From the NCBI RefSeq assembly GCF_900142185.1, contig NZ_FQZZ01000014.1:1-64000 (forward strand): a stretch of 64,000 nucleotides of DNA, written 5' to 3'. Each line of letters starts with the position of its first letter. Position 1 is the stretch's first letter. The notes beneath the pieces were generated by a model that ran no database searches, was not told the origin of the DNA, and saw nothing but the letters and a program-made list of their open reading frames with translations. The translations under genes were made by a program, and so were the position numbers. This document shows, piece after piece, positions 44,072 to 53,341 of the stretch. This DNA comes from Lutimaribacter pacificus. Its GTDB lineage: Bacteria; Pseudomonadota; Alphaproteobacteria; Rhodobacterales; Rhodobacteraceae.

Positions 44072-46010
44072 CTCAACACCGAAAAAAGGCATCAGCCGTC
44101 GCGGAATGCTGGGGGCGACCGCAGGAGGCGCGGCACTGCTGGGCGGCGCGGGCGGTGCGCGACTGGCCTTGCTGGGCGCCACCGCCGGGGCAGCCACGGC
44201 GGCCGGCACGGGCACGGCCCGGGCTGCCGAGGGCGCGCTCAGCATCGCGCCGGGCGAACTGGACGAGTATTACGGCTTCTGGTCCTCGGGCCAGACCGGC
44301 GAGCTGCGCATCCTGGGCTTTCCGTCGATGCGCGAACTGATGCGCGTGCCGGTGTTCAACCGCTGCTCGGCAACGGGCTGGGGCCAGACCAACGAAAGCC
44401 TGAAAATCTTTGACGAAGGTATGCTGCCTGAAACCAGGGCGTTCCTCGCCGCGCAGGGCAAGCGGGTGCACGACAACGGCGACCTTCACCACCCGCACAT
44501 GTCCTTTACCGACGGCACCTATGACGGGCGTTACCTGTTCATGAACGACAAGGCCAACACGCGCGTGGCGCGGGTGCGCTGCGACGTGATGAAATGCGAC
44601 AAGATCGTCGAAATCCCGAACGCAAAGGCGATCCACGGTCTGCGGCCGCAGAAATTCCCGCGCACCGGCTATGTCTTTGCCAATGGCGAGGACGAGGTGC
44701 CGATGGTCAATGACGGTTCGGTGCTGGACGAGCCCGACAAGTATGTGAACTTCTTCACCGCGCTTGACGGCGACACGATGGAGATCCCGTGGCAGGTGAT
44801 GGTGTCGGGCAACCTCGACAACACCGACTGCGACTACCAGGGCAAATACGCCTTCTCGACCTCCTACAACTCGGAAATGGGCATGAACCTGGCCGAGATG
44901 ACCGAGAACGAGATGGACCACGTGGTCGTCTTCAACCTGGCCGAGATCGAAAAAGGCGTGGCGGACGGGGACGTTCAGGTGCTGAACGGCGTGCCGGTGA
45001 TCGACGGACGCAAGGGGCAGAACAAGAAATACACCCGCTACATCCCGATCCCCAACAGCCCCCACGGCATCAACACCGCGCCCGATGGCGTGCACGTCGT
45101 GGTCAACGGCAAGCTGTCGCCGACATGTTCGGTGATCGACGTGACCAAGCTGGATGCGCTGTTCGAAGAGGATGCCGACCCCCGGTCGTGCATCGTGGCC
45201 GAACCCGAGCTTGGCCTCGGGCCGCTTCATACCGCGTTCGACGGCAAGGGCTTTGCCTATACCACGCTGTTCCTCGACAGCCAGATGGTCAAATGGGACA
45301 TCGCCAAGGCGGTGCAGGCCTATGCCGGCGAAGAGGTCGATCCGATCGTGTCCAAGGTCGACGTGCATTACCAGCCGGGTCACAATCACACCACCATGGG
45401 CGAAACCAAGGAGGCCGATGGCAACTGGCTGATCTCGCTCAACAAGTTCTCGAAAGACCGGTTCCTGAATGTCGGGCCGCTGAAACCCGAGAACGAACAG
45501 ATCATCGACATTTCGACCGATGACATGAAGGTGGTGCATGACGGACCGACCTTCGCCGAACCGCATGACGTGATCCTGGTGCGGCGCGACATCGTGAATC
45601 CGGTCAATGTCTGGGACCGCAACGATCCGATGTGGGCCGAAACGCGGGCGCAGGCCGAGGCGGACGGCGTAAATATCGACGACTGGACCGACGCGATCAT
45701 CCGCGACGGAGACAAGGTGCGTGTCTACATGACCAGCCAGGCGCCGACCTTCTCGCTTGAAAAATTCGAAGTGACGCAAGGCGACGAAGTCACGGTCATC
45801 GTTACCAACCTGGACGATATCGACGACCTGACCCACGGCTTTACCCTGAACAACCACGGGGTTGCCATGGAGGTCGGGCCGCAGGCAACCGCCTCGGTCA
45901 CGTTCACGGCGGCCAAGCCCGGCGTATACTGGTACTATTGCCAGTGGTTCTGCCACGCGCTCCATATGGAGATGCGCGGCCGGATGCTGGTCAAGCCGAA
46001 GGACGCCTGA
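44064..46010 (+). CDS. nosZ: Nitrous oxide reductase NosZ
   Basis: A 648-residue periplasmic copper enzyme reducing N2O to N2. The twin-arginine signal has [13 protein letters not shown] and an unusually long Gly/Ala tract ending ARAAEG. The seven-bladed propeller carries the CuZ histidines, for example in [12 protein letters not shown] and [10 protein letters not shown]. The C-terminal cupredoxin domain has the CuA site [12 protein letters not shown]. With its Tat signal it is a clade I enzyme. The start lies within the end of nosR, so both are on one transcript. Confidence 0.98.
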   Translation: MSDSTPKKGISRRGMLGATAGGAALLGGAGGARLALLGATAGAATAAGTGTARAAEGALSIAPGELDEYYGFWSSGQTGELRILGFPSMRELMRVPVFNRCSATGWGQTNESLKIFDEGMLPETRAFLAAQGKRVHDNGDLHHPHMSFTDGTYDGRYLFMNDKANTRVARVRCDVMKCDKIVEIPNAKAIHGLRPQKFPRTGYVFANGEDEVPMVNDGSVLDEPDKYVNFFTALDGDTMEIPWQVMVSGNLDNTDCDYQGKYAFSTSYNSEMGMNLAEMTENEMDHVVVFNLAEIEKGVADGDVQVLNGVPVIDGRKGQNKKYTRYIPIPNSPHGINTAPDGVHVVVNGKLSPTCSVIDVTKLDALFEEDADPRSCIVAEPELGLGPLHTAFDGKGFAYTTLFLDSQMVKWDIAKAVQAYAGEEVDPIVSKVDVHYQPGHNHTTMGETKEADGNWLISLNKFSKDRFLNVGPLKPENEQIIDISTDDMKVVHDGPTFAEPHDVILVRRDIVNPVNVWDRNDPMWAETRAQAEADGVNIDDWTDAIIRDGDKVRVYMTSQAPTFSLEKFEVTQGDEVTVIVTNLDDIDDLTHGFTLNNHGVAMEVGPQATASVTFTAAKPGVYWYYCQWFCHALHMEMRGRMLVKPKDA

Positions 46011-46013
46011 TCC

Positions 46014-47339
46014 ATGCCGCTCCGCTTTCTCATTCTGATCGTTCTGCTCGCCTCTGCCGCCCATGCGGAGGACGTGCAGGTGCCGGCAGAAAGCGGAGCC
46101 CTGAAAGCCGCCGTCGCCGGGGCCACCCCCGGCGACGTCCTGACCCTGTCGCCGGGCCGCCATGAAGGCCCGGTGACGCTGTCGCAACCCATCACGCTGA
46201 ATGGCGGGGGCAAGGCGACCGTCGATGCCGGCGGCCGGGGTTCGGTCATTACCGTGACGGGCGAAGACATCACCGTGCGCGGCCTGACCGTTATCGGCTC
46301 GGGCAGCGATCACCAGACCATCGATTCCGGCGTGCAACTGACCAAGACGGCCCGCCGCGCGGTGATCGAGGACAACCGCATCCTCGGCAACCTCTATGGC
46401 GTGGACATCCACGGCGCCGATGACAGCATCGTGCGCGGCAACGTCATCGAAGGCCGGCAGGACCGGCGGATGAACGACCGTGGCAACGGCGTCTATGTCT
46501 GGAACGCCCCCGGCGCACAGGTGGTGGGTAACGACATCCGCTATGGCCGCGACGGGATTTTCGTCAACACCTCGCGCCGCAACACCTTCCGCGACAACCT
46601 GTTTCGCGACCTGCGTTTCGCCGTTCACTACATGTACGCCAATGACAGCGAGGTGTCGGGCAATATCTCGATCGGCAACCACCTGGGCTATGCGCTGATG
46701 TTCTCGGACCGGGTCAAGGTTCTGGACAACCTGTCGCTGAACGACCGCGACCACGGGCTGATGCTGAACTATGCCAACAATTCCGACCTGCGCGGCAACC
46801 TCGTGCGCGGGGCGGACAAATGCACCTTCATCTATAACGCCCATCGCAACCTTATCGTCGCCAACCGCTTCGAGGGGTGCGATATCGGCATCCACTTCAC
46901 CGCCGGATCGGAACGCAACGCGCTGACCGAAAACGCTTTTATCGGCAACCGGACGCAGGTGAAATACGTCGGCACGACCGATGTCGAATGGAGTTTCGAA
47001 CGTATCGGCAACTACTGGTCCGATCATGCGACCTTTGACCTGGACGGCAACGGGATCGCTGACAGCCCGTTCCGCCCCAACGACCTGATGGATCACATAT
47101 TGTGGTCGCAACCCGCCGCCGCCCTTCTGGTGGGCGCCCCGGCGGTGCAGCTTATTCGCTGGTCGCAATCCAGTTTTCCCGCCACCCTGCCGGGCGGCGT
47201 GCTGGACAGCCACCCCCTGATGACGCCGGTACGGATCGCGGTGCCGGACGACATGGCCGGCCTGATCGCTCAAAGCGCCGGAAAATGGCGCAACGGAAAG
47301 ACAGATGACACAGAGTTTGATCCTCTCGCAGCTCACTAA
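46014..47339 (+). CDS. nosD: Copper-site assembly protein NosD
   Basis: A 441-residue periplasmic right-handed beta-helix protein of the carbohydrate-binding CASH type. A signal peptide ends near AHAED. Repeats with N-x-G/D turns are seen, including DNRILGNLYGVDIHGADDS and NDRDHGLMLNYANNSD. NosD works with NosF and NosY as an ATP-driven complex that assembles the CuZ centre of NosZ. It begins three bases after nosZ and overlaps nosF by 35 bases. Confidence 0.96.
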   Translation: MPLRFLILIVLLASAAHAEDVQVPAESGALKAAVAGATPGDVLTLSPGRHEGPVTLSQPITLNGGGKATVDAGGRGSVITVTGEDITVRGLTVIGSGSDHQTIDSGVQLTKTARRAVIEDNRILGNLYGVDIHGADDSIVRGNVIEGRQDRRMNDRGNGVYVWNAPGAQVVGNDIRYGRDGIFVNTSRRNTFRDNLFRDLRFAVHYMYANDSEVSGNISIGNHLGYALMFSDRVKVLDNLSLNDRDHGLMLNYANNSDLRGNLVRGADKCTFIYNAHRNLIVANRFEGCDIGIHFTAGSERNALTENAFIGNRTQVKYVGTTDVEWSFERIGNYWSDHATFDLDGNGIADSPFRPNDLMDHILWSQPAAALLVGAPAVQLIRWSQSSFPATLPGGVLDSHPLMTPVRIAVPDDMAGLIAQSAGKWRNGKTDDTEFDPLAAH

Positions 47340-48201
47340 GAGCTATCAGGACACGCAGGCGCTGCGCGATGTCTCGCTCGACGTGGCGCCGGGTGAACGT
47401 GTCGCCCTTCTGGGTCACAACGGCGCCGGGAAGTCCACGATGATGAAGATCGTCCTCGGGCTCATCCCCCATGACAGCGGTACGGTGAGCGTGCTTGGCG
47501 CGTGCCCGGGATCGGGCGTGGCGCGGGCAGGCGTCGCCTACCTGCCCGAGAACGCGGCCTTCCACCCGGCGCTGACCGGGCTGGAGCAGATCCGCTACTA
47601 CCTGCGCCTGCGTGGTCAGCCCGCCCGCATGGCCACGGACCTTCTGGCGCGTGTCGGGTTGGCGGACGCCGCGAAACGGCGGATCGGCACCTATTCCAAG
47701 GGGATGCGGCAGCGGATCGGACTGGCGCAGGCGCTGATCGGTAAACCCCGGCTTCTGGTGCTGGACGAACCCACCAGCGGGCTCGATCCGGTGTCACGGC
47801 GCGATTTCTATGCCCTGCTCGACGAGCTGGCCGCCGAAGGCGCGTCTGTCCTTCTGTCCAGCCACGCCCTGACCGAGGTCGAGGCGCGCACCGACCGGCT
47901 GGTGATCCTTTCGCAGGGCCGGGTGGTCACGCAGGGCAGCCTGGCCGACCTGCGCCGCCAGGCCGCGCTGCCGATCCGGCTGCACGTGACGCCGCGCGAT
48001 GGACAGGGTCCCCGCCTGGCCGAAGCCCTGCCGCAAGGGCGCATGAACGGAACCGGCCTGCACATGAGCTGCGCACAGGACGAGAAGCTTCCGACGCTGT
48101 CGCGCATCGCCGGGCTGGGCGACATGGTTCGCGATATCGACGTGATCCCGCCAAGCCTGGAAGACATCTACAGCCACTTCAGCCGGAGGGACGGACAATG
48201 A
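47305..48201 (+). CDS. nosF: ABC ATPase NosF
   Basis: A 298-residue ABC ATPase. The Walker A is GHNGAGKSTMMKIV, the signature is YSKGMRQRIGLAQAL and the Walker B is LLVLDEPTSGLDPVS. It powers the NosDFY complex for copper cluster assembly. Start ATG is inside the nosD end; the stop overlaps nosY by four bases. Confidence 0.97.
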   Translation: MTQSLILSQLTKSYQDTQALRDVSLDVAPGERVALLGHNGAGKSTMMKIVLGLIPHDSGTVSVLGACPGSGVARAGVAYLPENAAFHPALTGLEQIRYYLRLRGQPARMATDLLARVGLADAAKRRIGTYSKGMRQRIGLAQALIGKPRLLVLDEPTSGLDPVSRRDFYALLDELAAEGASVLLSSHALTEVEARTDRLVILSQGRVVTQGSLADLRRQAALPIRLHVTPRDGQGPRLAEALPQGRMNGTGLHMSCAQDEKLPTLSRIAGLGDMVRDIDVIPPSLEDIYSHFSRRDGQ

Positions 48202-49019
48202 CCCGGATACTGGCGACGGTCTCGACGGAATTCACGATCGCCCTGCGCAACAGGTGGGTGGCGATCGCCATCGCCATGATGGTGGTCTTTTCGCTGGTTC
48301 TTTCGGCGGCAGGGTCTGCGCCCACCGGGGCACTCGGGGCGGACAGGCTGTCGGTGACGGTGGCCAGCCTGACATCCCTGTCGGTCTACCTGGTTCCGCT
48401 GGTGGCCCTGCTGATGTCCTTCGACGGTGTCGCCGGCGAGGTCGAACGCGGCACGCTGCCGCTTGTGCTGACCTACCCCATCTCGCGCGCCGAACTGCTG
48501 CTGGGCAAGCTGGTGGCGCATCTGGCCGTGCTGGCGCTGGCGGTGGCCGCGGGCTATGGCAGCGCCGCGCTGGCGGCCGTCCTGATGGATGCAGACGCCG
48601 CGCGGGGGCTGCCCGCGCTCTGGCGGCTGATGTGGTCCTCGGTCCTGCTCGGGGCCGCGTTCCTCTGCCTCGGTTATGCGCTCTCGGCCCTGTCGCGGCG
48701 GCCCGCGGGGGCGGCCGGGCTGGCCATCGGCCTGTGGCTGGGCATGGTCGTGCTTTACGATCTGGGCCTGCTGGCCGCCGTCGTGACCGATGGCGGCGGG
48801 TGGTTCACGACCGAGCTGTTCCCATGGCTTCTGGTCGCGAACCCGGCCGATGCGTTCCGCCTGTTCAATCTTGCCGCCTCCGAGGCGACGGCCGCCGCCG
48901 CCGGCATCGCGGGCGCGGCCAATTCGATCCCGCCGGCCCATGCCCTTCTGTCGCTGGCGCTCTGGCCGCTGCTGGCCCTTGGCGGCGCGGTTGCGATCTT
49001 TCGAAAGGTGACACCATGA
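48198..49019 (+). CDS. nosY: ABC permease NosY
   Basis: A 273-residue membrane protein with about six hydrophobic segments, beginning with an N-terminal cytoplasmic helix STEFTIALRNRWVAIAIAMM. It is the membrane component of NosDFY. VERGTLPLVLTYPISRAELLLGK is typical and is here broken as VERGTLPLVLTYP and ISRAELLLGKL. Four-base overlaps link it to nosF and nosL. Confidence 0.95.
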   Translation: MTRILATVSTEFTIALRNRWVAIAIAMMVVFSLVLSAAGSAPTGALGADRLSVTVASLTSLSVYLVPLVALLMSFDGVAGEVERGTLPLVLTYPISRAELLLGKLVAHLAVLALAVAAGYGSAALAAVLMDADAARGLPALWRLMWSSVLLGAAFLCLGYALSALSRRPAGAAGLAIGLWLGMVVLYDLGLLAAVVTDGGGWFTTELFPWLLVANPADAFRLFNLAASEATAAAAGIAGAANSIPPAHALLSLALWPLLALGGAVAIFRKVTP

Positions 49020-49585
49020 GAGGATTTCTTGCCTGTCTGTGCCTCGTCGCGCTTGCCGCCTGCCAGGAGGATACTGCCGGACCCCCTCCGGCGGTCACCA
49101 TGACCTCGTCGGCGGTGGGTCATTTCTGCCAGATGAACATGCTGGAGCATCCCGGCCCCAAGGCTCAGGTCCACCTCAAGGGCCTGCCGGGCGCACCGCT
49201 GTTCTTCAGCCAGGTCCGCGACGCCATCGCCTATCTTCGGATGCCCGAACAAAGCCACGAGATCGCCGCCGTCTATGTCAGCGACATGGGGCAGGCGCCA
49301 AGCTGGGATTTTCCCGGCCCCGACAACTGGATCACTGCCGACAGCGCGCATTACGTTCTGGAGTCGGGTCGGGTGGGCGGTATGGGCGCCCCCGAACTGG
49401 TGCCCTTTGCCGATACCGACGCCGCCCGCGATTTCATCAATCGTCACGGCGGGCGGCTGGTTGCGTTGAACGAAATTCCCGACGACGCCGTGCTGGCCCC
49501 CGTTCAGACGGCAACGCCGGACGGAGCGGATGACGGCGATTTCGCCGAACGCCTGCGCGCGCTGTCAAAGGAAAGGACGAACTGA
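49016..49585 (+). CDS. nosL: Copper chaperone lipoprotein NosL
   Basis: A 189-residue lipoprotein that delivers Cu(I) for NosZ maturation. The lipobox is LAAC at residues about 13-16. The copper-binding motif C-x-M is in GHFCQMNMLEHPGPKAQ, and YVSDMGQ gives another methionine. Its ATG overlaps the end of nosY. nosX begins one base after its stop. Confidence 0.96.
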   Translation: MRGFLACLCLVALAACQEDTAGPPPAVTMTSSAVGHFCQMNMLEHPGPKAQVHLKGLPGAPLFFSQVRDAIAYLRMPEQSHEIAAVYVSDMGQAPSWDFPGPDNWITADSAHYVLESGRVGGMGAPELVPFADTDAARDFINRHGGRLVALNEIPDDAVLAPVQTATPDGADDGDFAERLRALSKERTN

Positions 49586-49586
49586 C

Positions 49587-50513
49587 ATGCAGACCCTCTC
49601 GCGCCGCCGCTTTCTGACCATCGCCGCCTGTGCCGGGGTGTTCGGCACACGGGCTGCCGCCGACATACCCGTGACGCAGTGGCAAACCACCGCGCTTGGC
49701 GCGCGCACGACGCTCAGCCTTGCGCATTCCGATGCCGGGCGCGTCGCCGATCAGGTCTTTGCAGAATTGCGCCGGCTGGAAGGCATCTTCAGCCTCTACC
49801 GGCCCGACTCCGCGCTCAGCCGGCTCAACCGCGACGGCAGGCTGGCGGCACCGCCCTTCGAACTTCTGGAATGCCTCGGCCTTTGCGATCGTATCCACAA
49901 CGCCACCGGCGGGCTGTTCGATCCCACGATCCAGCCGCTATGGGCCGCCCATGCGCAGCAACACGCGACAGGCAAGGCCGATCCCGACGGGATCGACCGG
50001 GCGCGCGCACTGGTCGGCTGGCCGCAGGTGGCGGTCGACAGCCAGGCGATCACCCTTGCGCGGCCGGGCATGGCGATCACGCTGAACGGCATCGCGCAGG
50101 GCTATATCGCGGATCGCATCGCCGCGTTACTGACCCGGCAGGGCCTGACCGACCTGATGATCGACACCGGAGAGCTGCGCGCGCTTGGCGGGCATCCGCA
50201 GGGTGGCGACTGGCCGGTGACGCTGGAAACCGTCGATGGCGGGCGCTCGGGCCGCGTGCGGCTGCGCGACATATCCATGGCCACCTCCTCACCGGCGGGC
50301 ACGCAGTTCGATACCGTGGCGGGGGCCGGCCATATCCTCGACCCGCGCACCGGGCAGCCCGGCCGCGCGCCTTGGCGCCTGGTCAGCGTCACCGGCCCCA
50401 GCGCGGCGGTGGCCGACGGGCTGAGCACGGCGATTTGCCTGATGAAGGATCGGGACACGATCGGGGCCGCGCTCTCGGGCTTTTCCGACATGACGCTGGT
50501 ACACCTGTCCTGA
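49587..50513 (+). CDS. nosX: FAD:protein FMN transferase NosX (ApbE family)
   Basis: A 308-residue ApbE-family flavin transferase, which attaches FMN to the threonine of NosR. The N-terminus SRRRFLTIAACAGVFG is a twin-arginine signal, so it works in the periplasm. FDPTIQPLWAAH, ITLNGIAQGYIADRIAALL and the metal-binding TAICLMKD region match the family. It is the last gene of the nos operon and is convergent with the DUF6522 gene. Confidence 0.96.
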   Translation: MQTLSRRRFLTIAACAGVFGTRAAADIPVTQWQTTALGARTTLSLAHSDAGRVADQVFAELRRLEGIFSLYRPDSALSRLNRDGRLAAPPFELLECLGLCDRIHNATGGLFDPTIQPLWAAHAQQHATGKADPDGIDRARALVGWPQVAVDSQAITLARPGMAITLNGIAQGYIADRIAALLTRQGLTDLMIDTGELRALGGHPQGGDWPVTLETVDGGRSGRVRLRDISMATSSPAGTQFDTVAGAGHILDPRTGQPGRAPWRLVSVTGPSAAVADGLSTAICLMKDRDTIGAALSGFSDMTLVHLS

Positions 50514-50539
50514 CCGGACAGATATCGGCACGGCGCGGA

Positions 50540-50815
50540 TCAGCGCGGCAGGGCGGTATCGCGGTCCCGGGCCGGAAACGTCGATTTCGACAGGACGGTC
50601 CCGTTGCCATCCACGGTCAGCCGCAAGGCCCGCGCGCCGGAGAAGAAGGTGATCCGCCAGCGGCCTTCATCCTCGCCTTCACCCTTCTCGCTAAGCGTCG
50701 TGACACGCCCGTCGCGCATCCGCTCCCTGACCTCGGTTTCGGACAGGCCGAACGCCGCCGACAAAAGCTCGGCATCAACCTCGAAACCGTCAGGGTTCTT
50801 CGTGACCTCGCTCAT
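50540..50815 (-). CDS. DUF6522 family protein
   Basis: A 91-residue soluble protein of a family I know as DUF6522, with no known function. It has GFEVDAELLSAAFGLSETEVRERMRDG, here seen as an acidic helical start, and GRWRITFFSGARALRLTVD. It overlaps the HTHP gene by four bases (ATGA), so both are made together and may act together. Placement beside nos and nsrR suggests a nitrogen-oxide role. Confidence 0.75.
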   Translation of the reverse strand: MSEVTKNPDGFEVDAELLSAAFGLSETEVRERMRDGRVTTLSEKGEGEDEGRWRITFFSGARALRLTVDGNGTVLSKSTFPARDRDTALPR

Positions 50816-51045
50816 GTGCGGTTCCGCCAGTAATTGTTCGCTGCGGCAACCGTGGCGAAATGCGTCGCAACCACATGGCTCACGGCGATCAGTGCATCCG
50901 CGTCCTCGGCGTATTCGGGCCGCAGCCTGTCGCGCACCGCGGCATCGGGCTGGGTTGCCTTGACGGCCACGCGGGCCAGTTTGACGGCAAGGTCATAGCC
51001 GTCCTCGGGCGTTGCGGTCTGGAGCGTCGGGAGCCAGCTTGTCAT
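50812..51045 (-). CDS. Hexameric tyrosine-coordinated heme protein (HTHP)
   Basis: A 77-residue protein closely resembling HTHP of Ruegeria (Silicibacter) pomeroyi, a small hexamer in which each heme is held by a tyrosine. WLPTLQTATPEDGYDLAVKL, KATQPDAAVRDRLRPEY and ALIAVSHVVATHFATVAAANNYW match from memory, and the tyrosine falls at residue 45, the known ligand position. HTHP shows peroxidase and catalase activity in vitro; the cell role is unknown. It lies downstream of nsrR on the same strand, 103 bp away, and overlaps the DUF6522 gene. Confidence 0.9.
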   Translation of the reverse strand: MTSWLPTLQTATPEDGYDLAVKLARVAVKATQPDAAVRDRLRPEYAEDADALIAVSHVVATHFATVAAANNYWRNRT

Positions 51046-51148
51046 CGTTCTTTCCTTCCGTTTCGGGTGGGGTAAAGGGGCCGGTCAAATGCCGGCAGGA
51101 TCGACACCGACAGGCCGGCCCGGCGTCATTCTGCCGTGCCTTTCCGCA

Positions 51149-51565
51149 TCATGCCGCCGCCCTTTCCGGCAGGGCGATATCGGCAAGCGTGGACTGGTTC
51201 AGATCGTCGATGAACCTGGCCTCGGCGCGGCGCAGCCTTGCCTTGAGACGGCAACACCCCTCGATACTGCAATTACCGCTGTCGGGCCCGAAACACTCGA
51301 CCAGCGCCTGCCCCTGTTCGAGCAGCCGCACGACATCGCCCAGCCGGATATCCGACGGGTCGCGGCACAGCACGGCCCCGCCGCTGCCGCCCCGGCGGGT
51401 TTCGACGATGCCGCCCCGGGCAAGCTGCTGCATGATCTTGGTCAGGTGGTTGCGCGACAGGTCGAATTCCCCGGCCAAATCGGCGGTCGAAAAGGCACGG
51501 CCGGGCGCGCTGGCCATCCGCATCAGCATACGGAGCCCGTAATCGGTGAAGGATGTAAGACGCAT
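51149..51565 (-). CDS. nsrR: NsrR-type Rrf2 regulator
   Basis: A 138-residue Rrf2-family regulator of the NsrR group, which senses nitric oxide through an iron-sulfur cluster and represses NO defence genes. The helix-turn-helix is in FSTADLAGEFDLSRNHLTKI, and the cluster cysteines lie in VECFGPDSGNCSIEGCC. The start ATG is 24 bp from a palindrome at 51590-51604 in the gap shared with the hemoglobin gene. HTHP and DUF6522 lie downstream on the same strand. Confidence 0.92.
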   Translation of the reverse strand: MRLTSFTDYGLRMLMRMASAPGRAFSTADLAGEFDLSRNHLTKIMQQLARGGIVETRRGGSGGAVLCRDPSDIRLGDVVRLLEQGQALVECFGPDSGNCSIEGCCRLKARLRRAEARFIDDLNQSTLADIALPERAAA

Positions 51566-51586
51566 GAGACCTCATGGATGGGTTAA

Positions 51587-51608
51587 ATTGGTATTTACAA
51601 TACCTATT
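51587..51608. promoter_or_regulatory. Putative NsrR operator
   Basis: GGTATT-TAC-AATACC (51590-51604) is a perfect 6-bp-arm inverted repeat, extended by three further pairs after one mismatch to about 22 bp. It lies between the divergent nsrR and hemoglobin genes and is AT-rich, like known NsrR sites. Confidence 0.65.
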
Positions 51609-51652
51609 AACGAATATACATCTGAGATCAAGCCCAAACAGCGGAGTCGCTC

Positions 51653-52096
51653 ATGTCGCCCGATGAGTCTGGAATTCTGTCCGCCCGCCCGCGAATGACC
51701 GCCGAGATCATGGCGCGGACCGGGCTGGACGAGAACAAGCTGACCGAACTGGTGCATCGTTTCTATGACAAGGTGCGCGCCGACGCCGTTCTCGGCCCGA
51801 TCTTCGCCGCCCGGATTTCCGACTGGGGCCCGCACCTGGAGCGGATGGTGGAGTTCTGGTCCTCGGTCGCACTGATGACCGGCCGCTATCGCGGTGCCCC
51901 GATGCCGGCCCACGCGACCCTGCCGGTGGAGTGGGATCACTTCAAACGCTGGCTGGTGCTGTTCCGAGAAACCGCGGCCGAGACCTGCCCGCCCGAAGGC
52001 GCCGCGCATGTCATCGAACGCGCCGAGCGGATCGCACGCTCGCTGTACATGGCGGTCGAGGACGCCAGGCCCCGAACCGTTCCGTCCCTGCTCTGA
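51653..52096 (+). CDS. Group III truncated hemoglobin
   Basis: A 147-residue globin of the truncated group III type. It has LTELVHRFYDKVRADAVLGPIF, WGPHLERMVEFWSSVALMTGRYRG shown in part as HLERMVEFWSSVAL, and the heme-ligand histidine region with HFKRWLVLF. Such globins bind O2 or NO and may detoxify NO. The ATG at 51653 follows GGAG. It is the first gene of a plus-strand run and sits across from nsrR, behind the candidate NsrR operator. Confidence 0.92.
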   Translation: MSPDESGILSARPRMTAEIMARTGLDENKLTELVHRFYDKVRADAVLGPIFAARISDWGPHLERMVEFWSSVALMTGRYRGAPMPAHATLPVEWDHFKRWLVLFRETAAETCPPEGAAHVIERAERIARSLYMAVEDARPRTVPSLL

Positions 52097-52111
52097 TCGA
52101 AGGATACCGAC

Positions 52112-52597
52112 ATGACGAAACCGATACCCCCGCAAGATCCCGCCGGCCTCACCCGCTATATCGAGGCGGAGTATCATGCAAAGCACCGCACCCAGCTGCC
52201 CGAACTGGCGGATCTGTCGGAAAAGGTGGAAACCGTCCATGCCGGGCGGGCGGATGTCCCTGCCGGGCTGGCCGAATTGCTGCACCGGATGATCGGTGAG
52301 CTTGAGGTGCACATGAAGAAGGAGGAGCTGATCCTGTTTCCCGCCATTCGCAACGCGGCACCGGGGCTGGACGCGCCGATAGCGGCGATGCGCGCGGATC
52401 ACGACGACCATGAGGCAGAGGTCGAACAGGTCCGGCAATTGACGAACGGCCTGACATTGCCGGAAGGCGCCTGCCGAAGCTGGACGCGGCTCTATGCCGG
52501 GGTCGGTGAATTCCTTGACGACCTCGCGGCCCATATCCGGCTGGAAAACGATGTGCTGTTCCCGCAATTCGAAACCCATGGCGCAGATCATGTCTGA
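52112..52597 (+). CDS. Hemerythrin-domain RIC/DnrN-like protein
   Basis: A 161-residue di-iron hemerythrin-like protein of the RIC (YtfE/ScdA/DnrN) type, which repairs iron-sulfur clusters damaged by NO. The metal-ligand histidines and glutamates appear as YHAKHRTQLPEL, EVHMKKEELILFPAI, MRADHDDHEAE and AAHIRLENDVLFPQF. The N-terminal ScdA_N domain of full RIC proteins is absent. It follows the globin gene by 15 bp and overlaps the next gene. Confidence 0.88.
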   Translation: MTKPIPPQDPAGLTRYIEAEYHAKHRTQLPELADLSEKVETVHAGRADVPAGLAELLHRMIGELEVHMKKEELILFPAIRNAAPGLDAPIAAMRADHDDHEAEVEQVRQLTNGLTLPEGACRSWTRLYAGVGEFLDDLAAHIRLENDVLFPQFETHGADHV

Positions 52598-52934
52598 CCT
52601 GCATCTTCCCAGGCCGACCAGGGACCTCGTCGAGCGGCGTCATGCCCTGGCACCGGAGACCGAGGACGCCTTCCGCGCCTTTTCCAAAGCGGTGTTCGCC
52701 GAGGGCGCGCTGGATACGCGCAGCAAGCAGCTTATCGCCGTGGCGGTCGCGCATGTAACCCAATGCCCGTGGTGCATCGAGGGCCATGTCAAGGCGGCCC
52801 GGCGCGCGGGCGCCTCGGACGAACAGGTCATGGAGGCGATATGGGTCGCCGCGGAAATGCGCGCCGGCGCCTCCTGGGCCCATGCGCTGAAGGCGGTGGA
52901 GGTGATCGGCGACACGGACAAGCGGGACAGCTGA
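52590..52934 (+). CDS. AhpD-like carboxymuconolactone decarboxylase-fold protein
   Basis: A 114-residue AhpD-like protein with the peroxidase-reductant motif AHVTQCPWCIEGHVKAARRAG, here read in part as QCPWCIEGH (C-x2-C-x3-H). The ATG at 52590 is eight bases inside the RIC gene. AhpD proteins pass electrons to peroxiredoxins; here it may handle nitrosative or peroxide stress. Its stop and the ATG of the DUF488 gene share one base (TGATG). Confidence 0.88.
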   Translation: MSDLHLPRPTRDLVERRHALAPETEDAFRAFSKAVFAEGALDTRSKQLIAVAVAHVTQCPWCIEGHVKAARRAGASDEQVMEAIWVAAEMRAGASWAHALKAVEVIGDTDKRDS

Positions 52935-53341
52935 TGCCGCCGGCAAGGCCGCCCATCCCCGACGCCCCCGGCAAGCGTATCCGCGTCAAGCGGATCTATC
53001 GCGCGGCACGCCTGTCGGACGGCAAGCGGATACTGGTCGACCGGCTCTGGCCGCGCGGCGTGGCAAAGGACCGCGCCCGGCTGTTTCAGTGGCATAAGGA
53101 GATCGCGCCGAGCGATGAGTTGCGGCACTGGTTCCACGGCGATCCCGATCAGTGGCAGGCGTTCACCATGCGCTATCAGGCGGAGCTTGCCGCCCATGAC
53201 GATTTGGTCCGCGAACTTGCCGGATACGCGCGCGAGGGCGTCGTCACGCTGCTTTATGCCTCGAAGAACGAAGCGCATAACAACGCCATCGTGTTGCGCG
53301 ATTACCTGCGCCAATGGCTGGAACGGGAGGGGCAGACATGA
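52934..53341 (+). CDS. DUF488 family protein
   Basis: A 135-residue DUF488 protein. It has RVKRIYRAARLSDGKRILVD, RLWPRGVAKDRARLFQWHKE and the ending VTLLYASKNEAHNNAIVLRDYL, all typical. The function is unproven, but these genes are often seen beside globin and RIC genes. It overlaps the AhpD-like gene by one base and the next gene by four. Confidence 0.88.
   Translation: MPPARPPIPDAPGKRIRVKRIYRAARLSDGKRILVDRLWPRGVAKDRARLFQWHKEIAPSDELRHWFHGDPDQWQAFTMRYQAELAAHDDLVRELAGYAREGVVTLLYASKNEAHNNAIVLRDYLRQWLEREGQT

Noticed and set aside
41804-44245. An 813-residue open frame antisense to nosR
   Set aside because: Same shadow effect; no domain is recognisable and nosR is certain on the plus strand.
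44073-47336. A 1087-residue open frame antisense to nosZ and nosD
   Set aside because: High-GC codon usage opens the opposite strand; the protein is low complexity with many His, Arg and Gly and the sense strand carries unmistakable nosZ and nosD.
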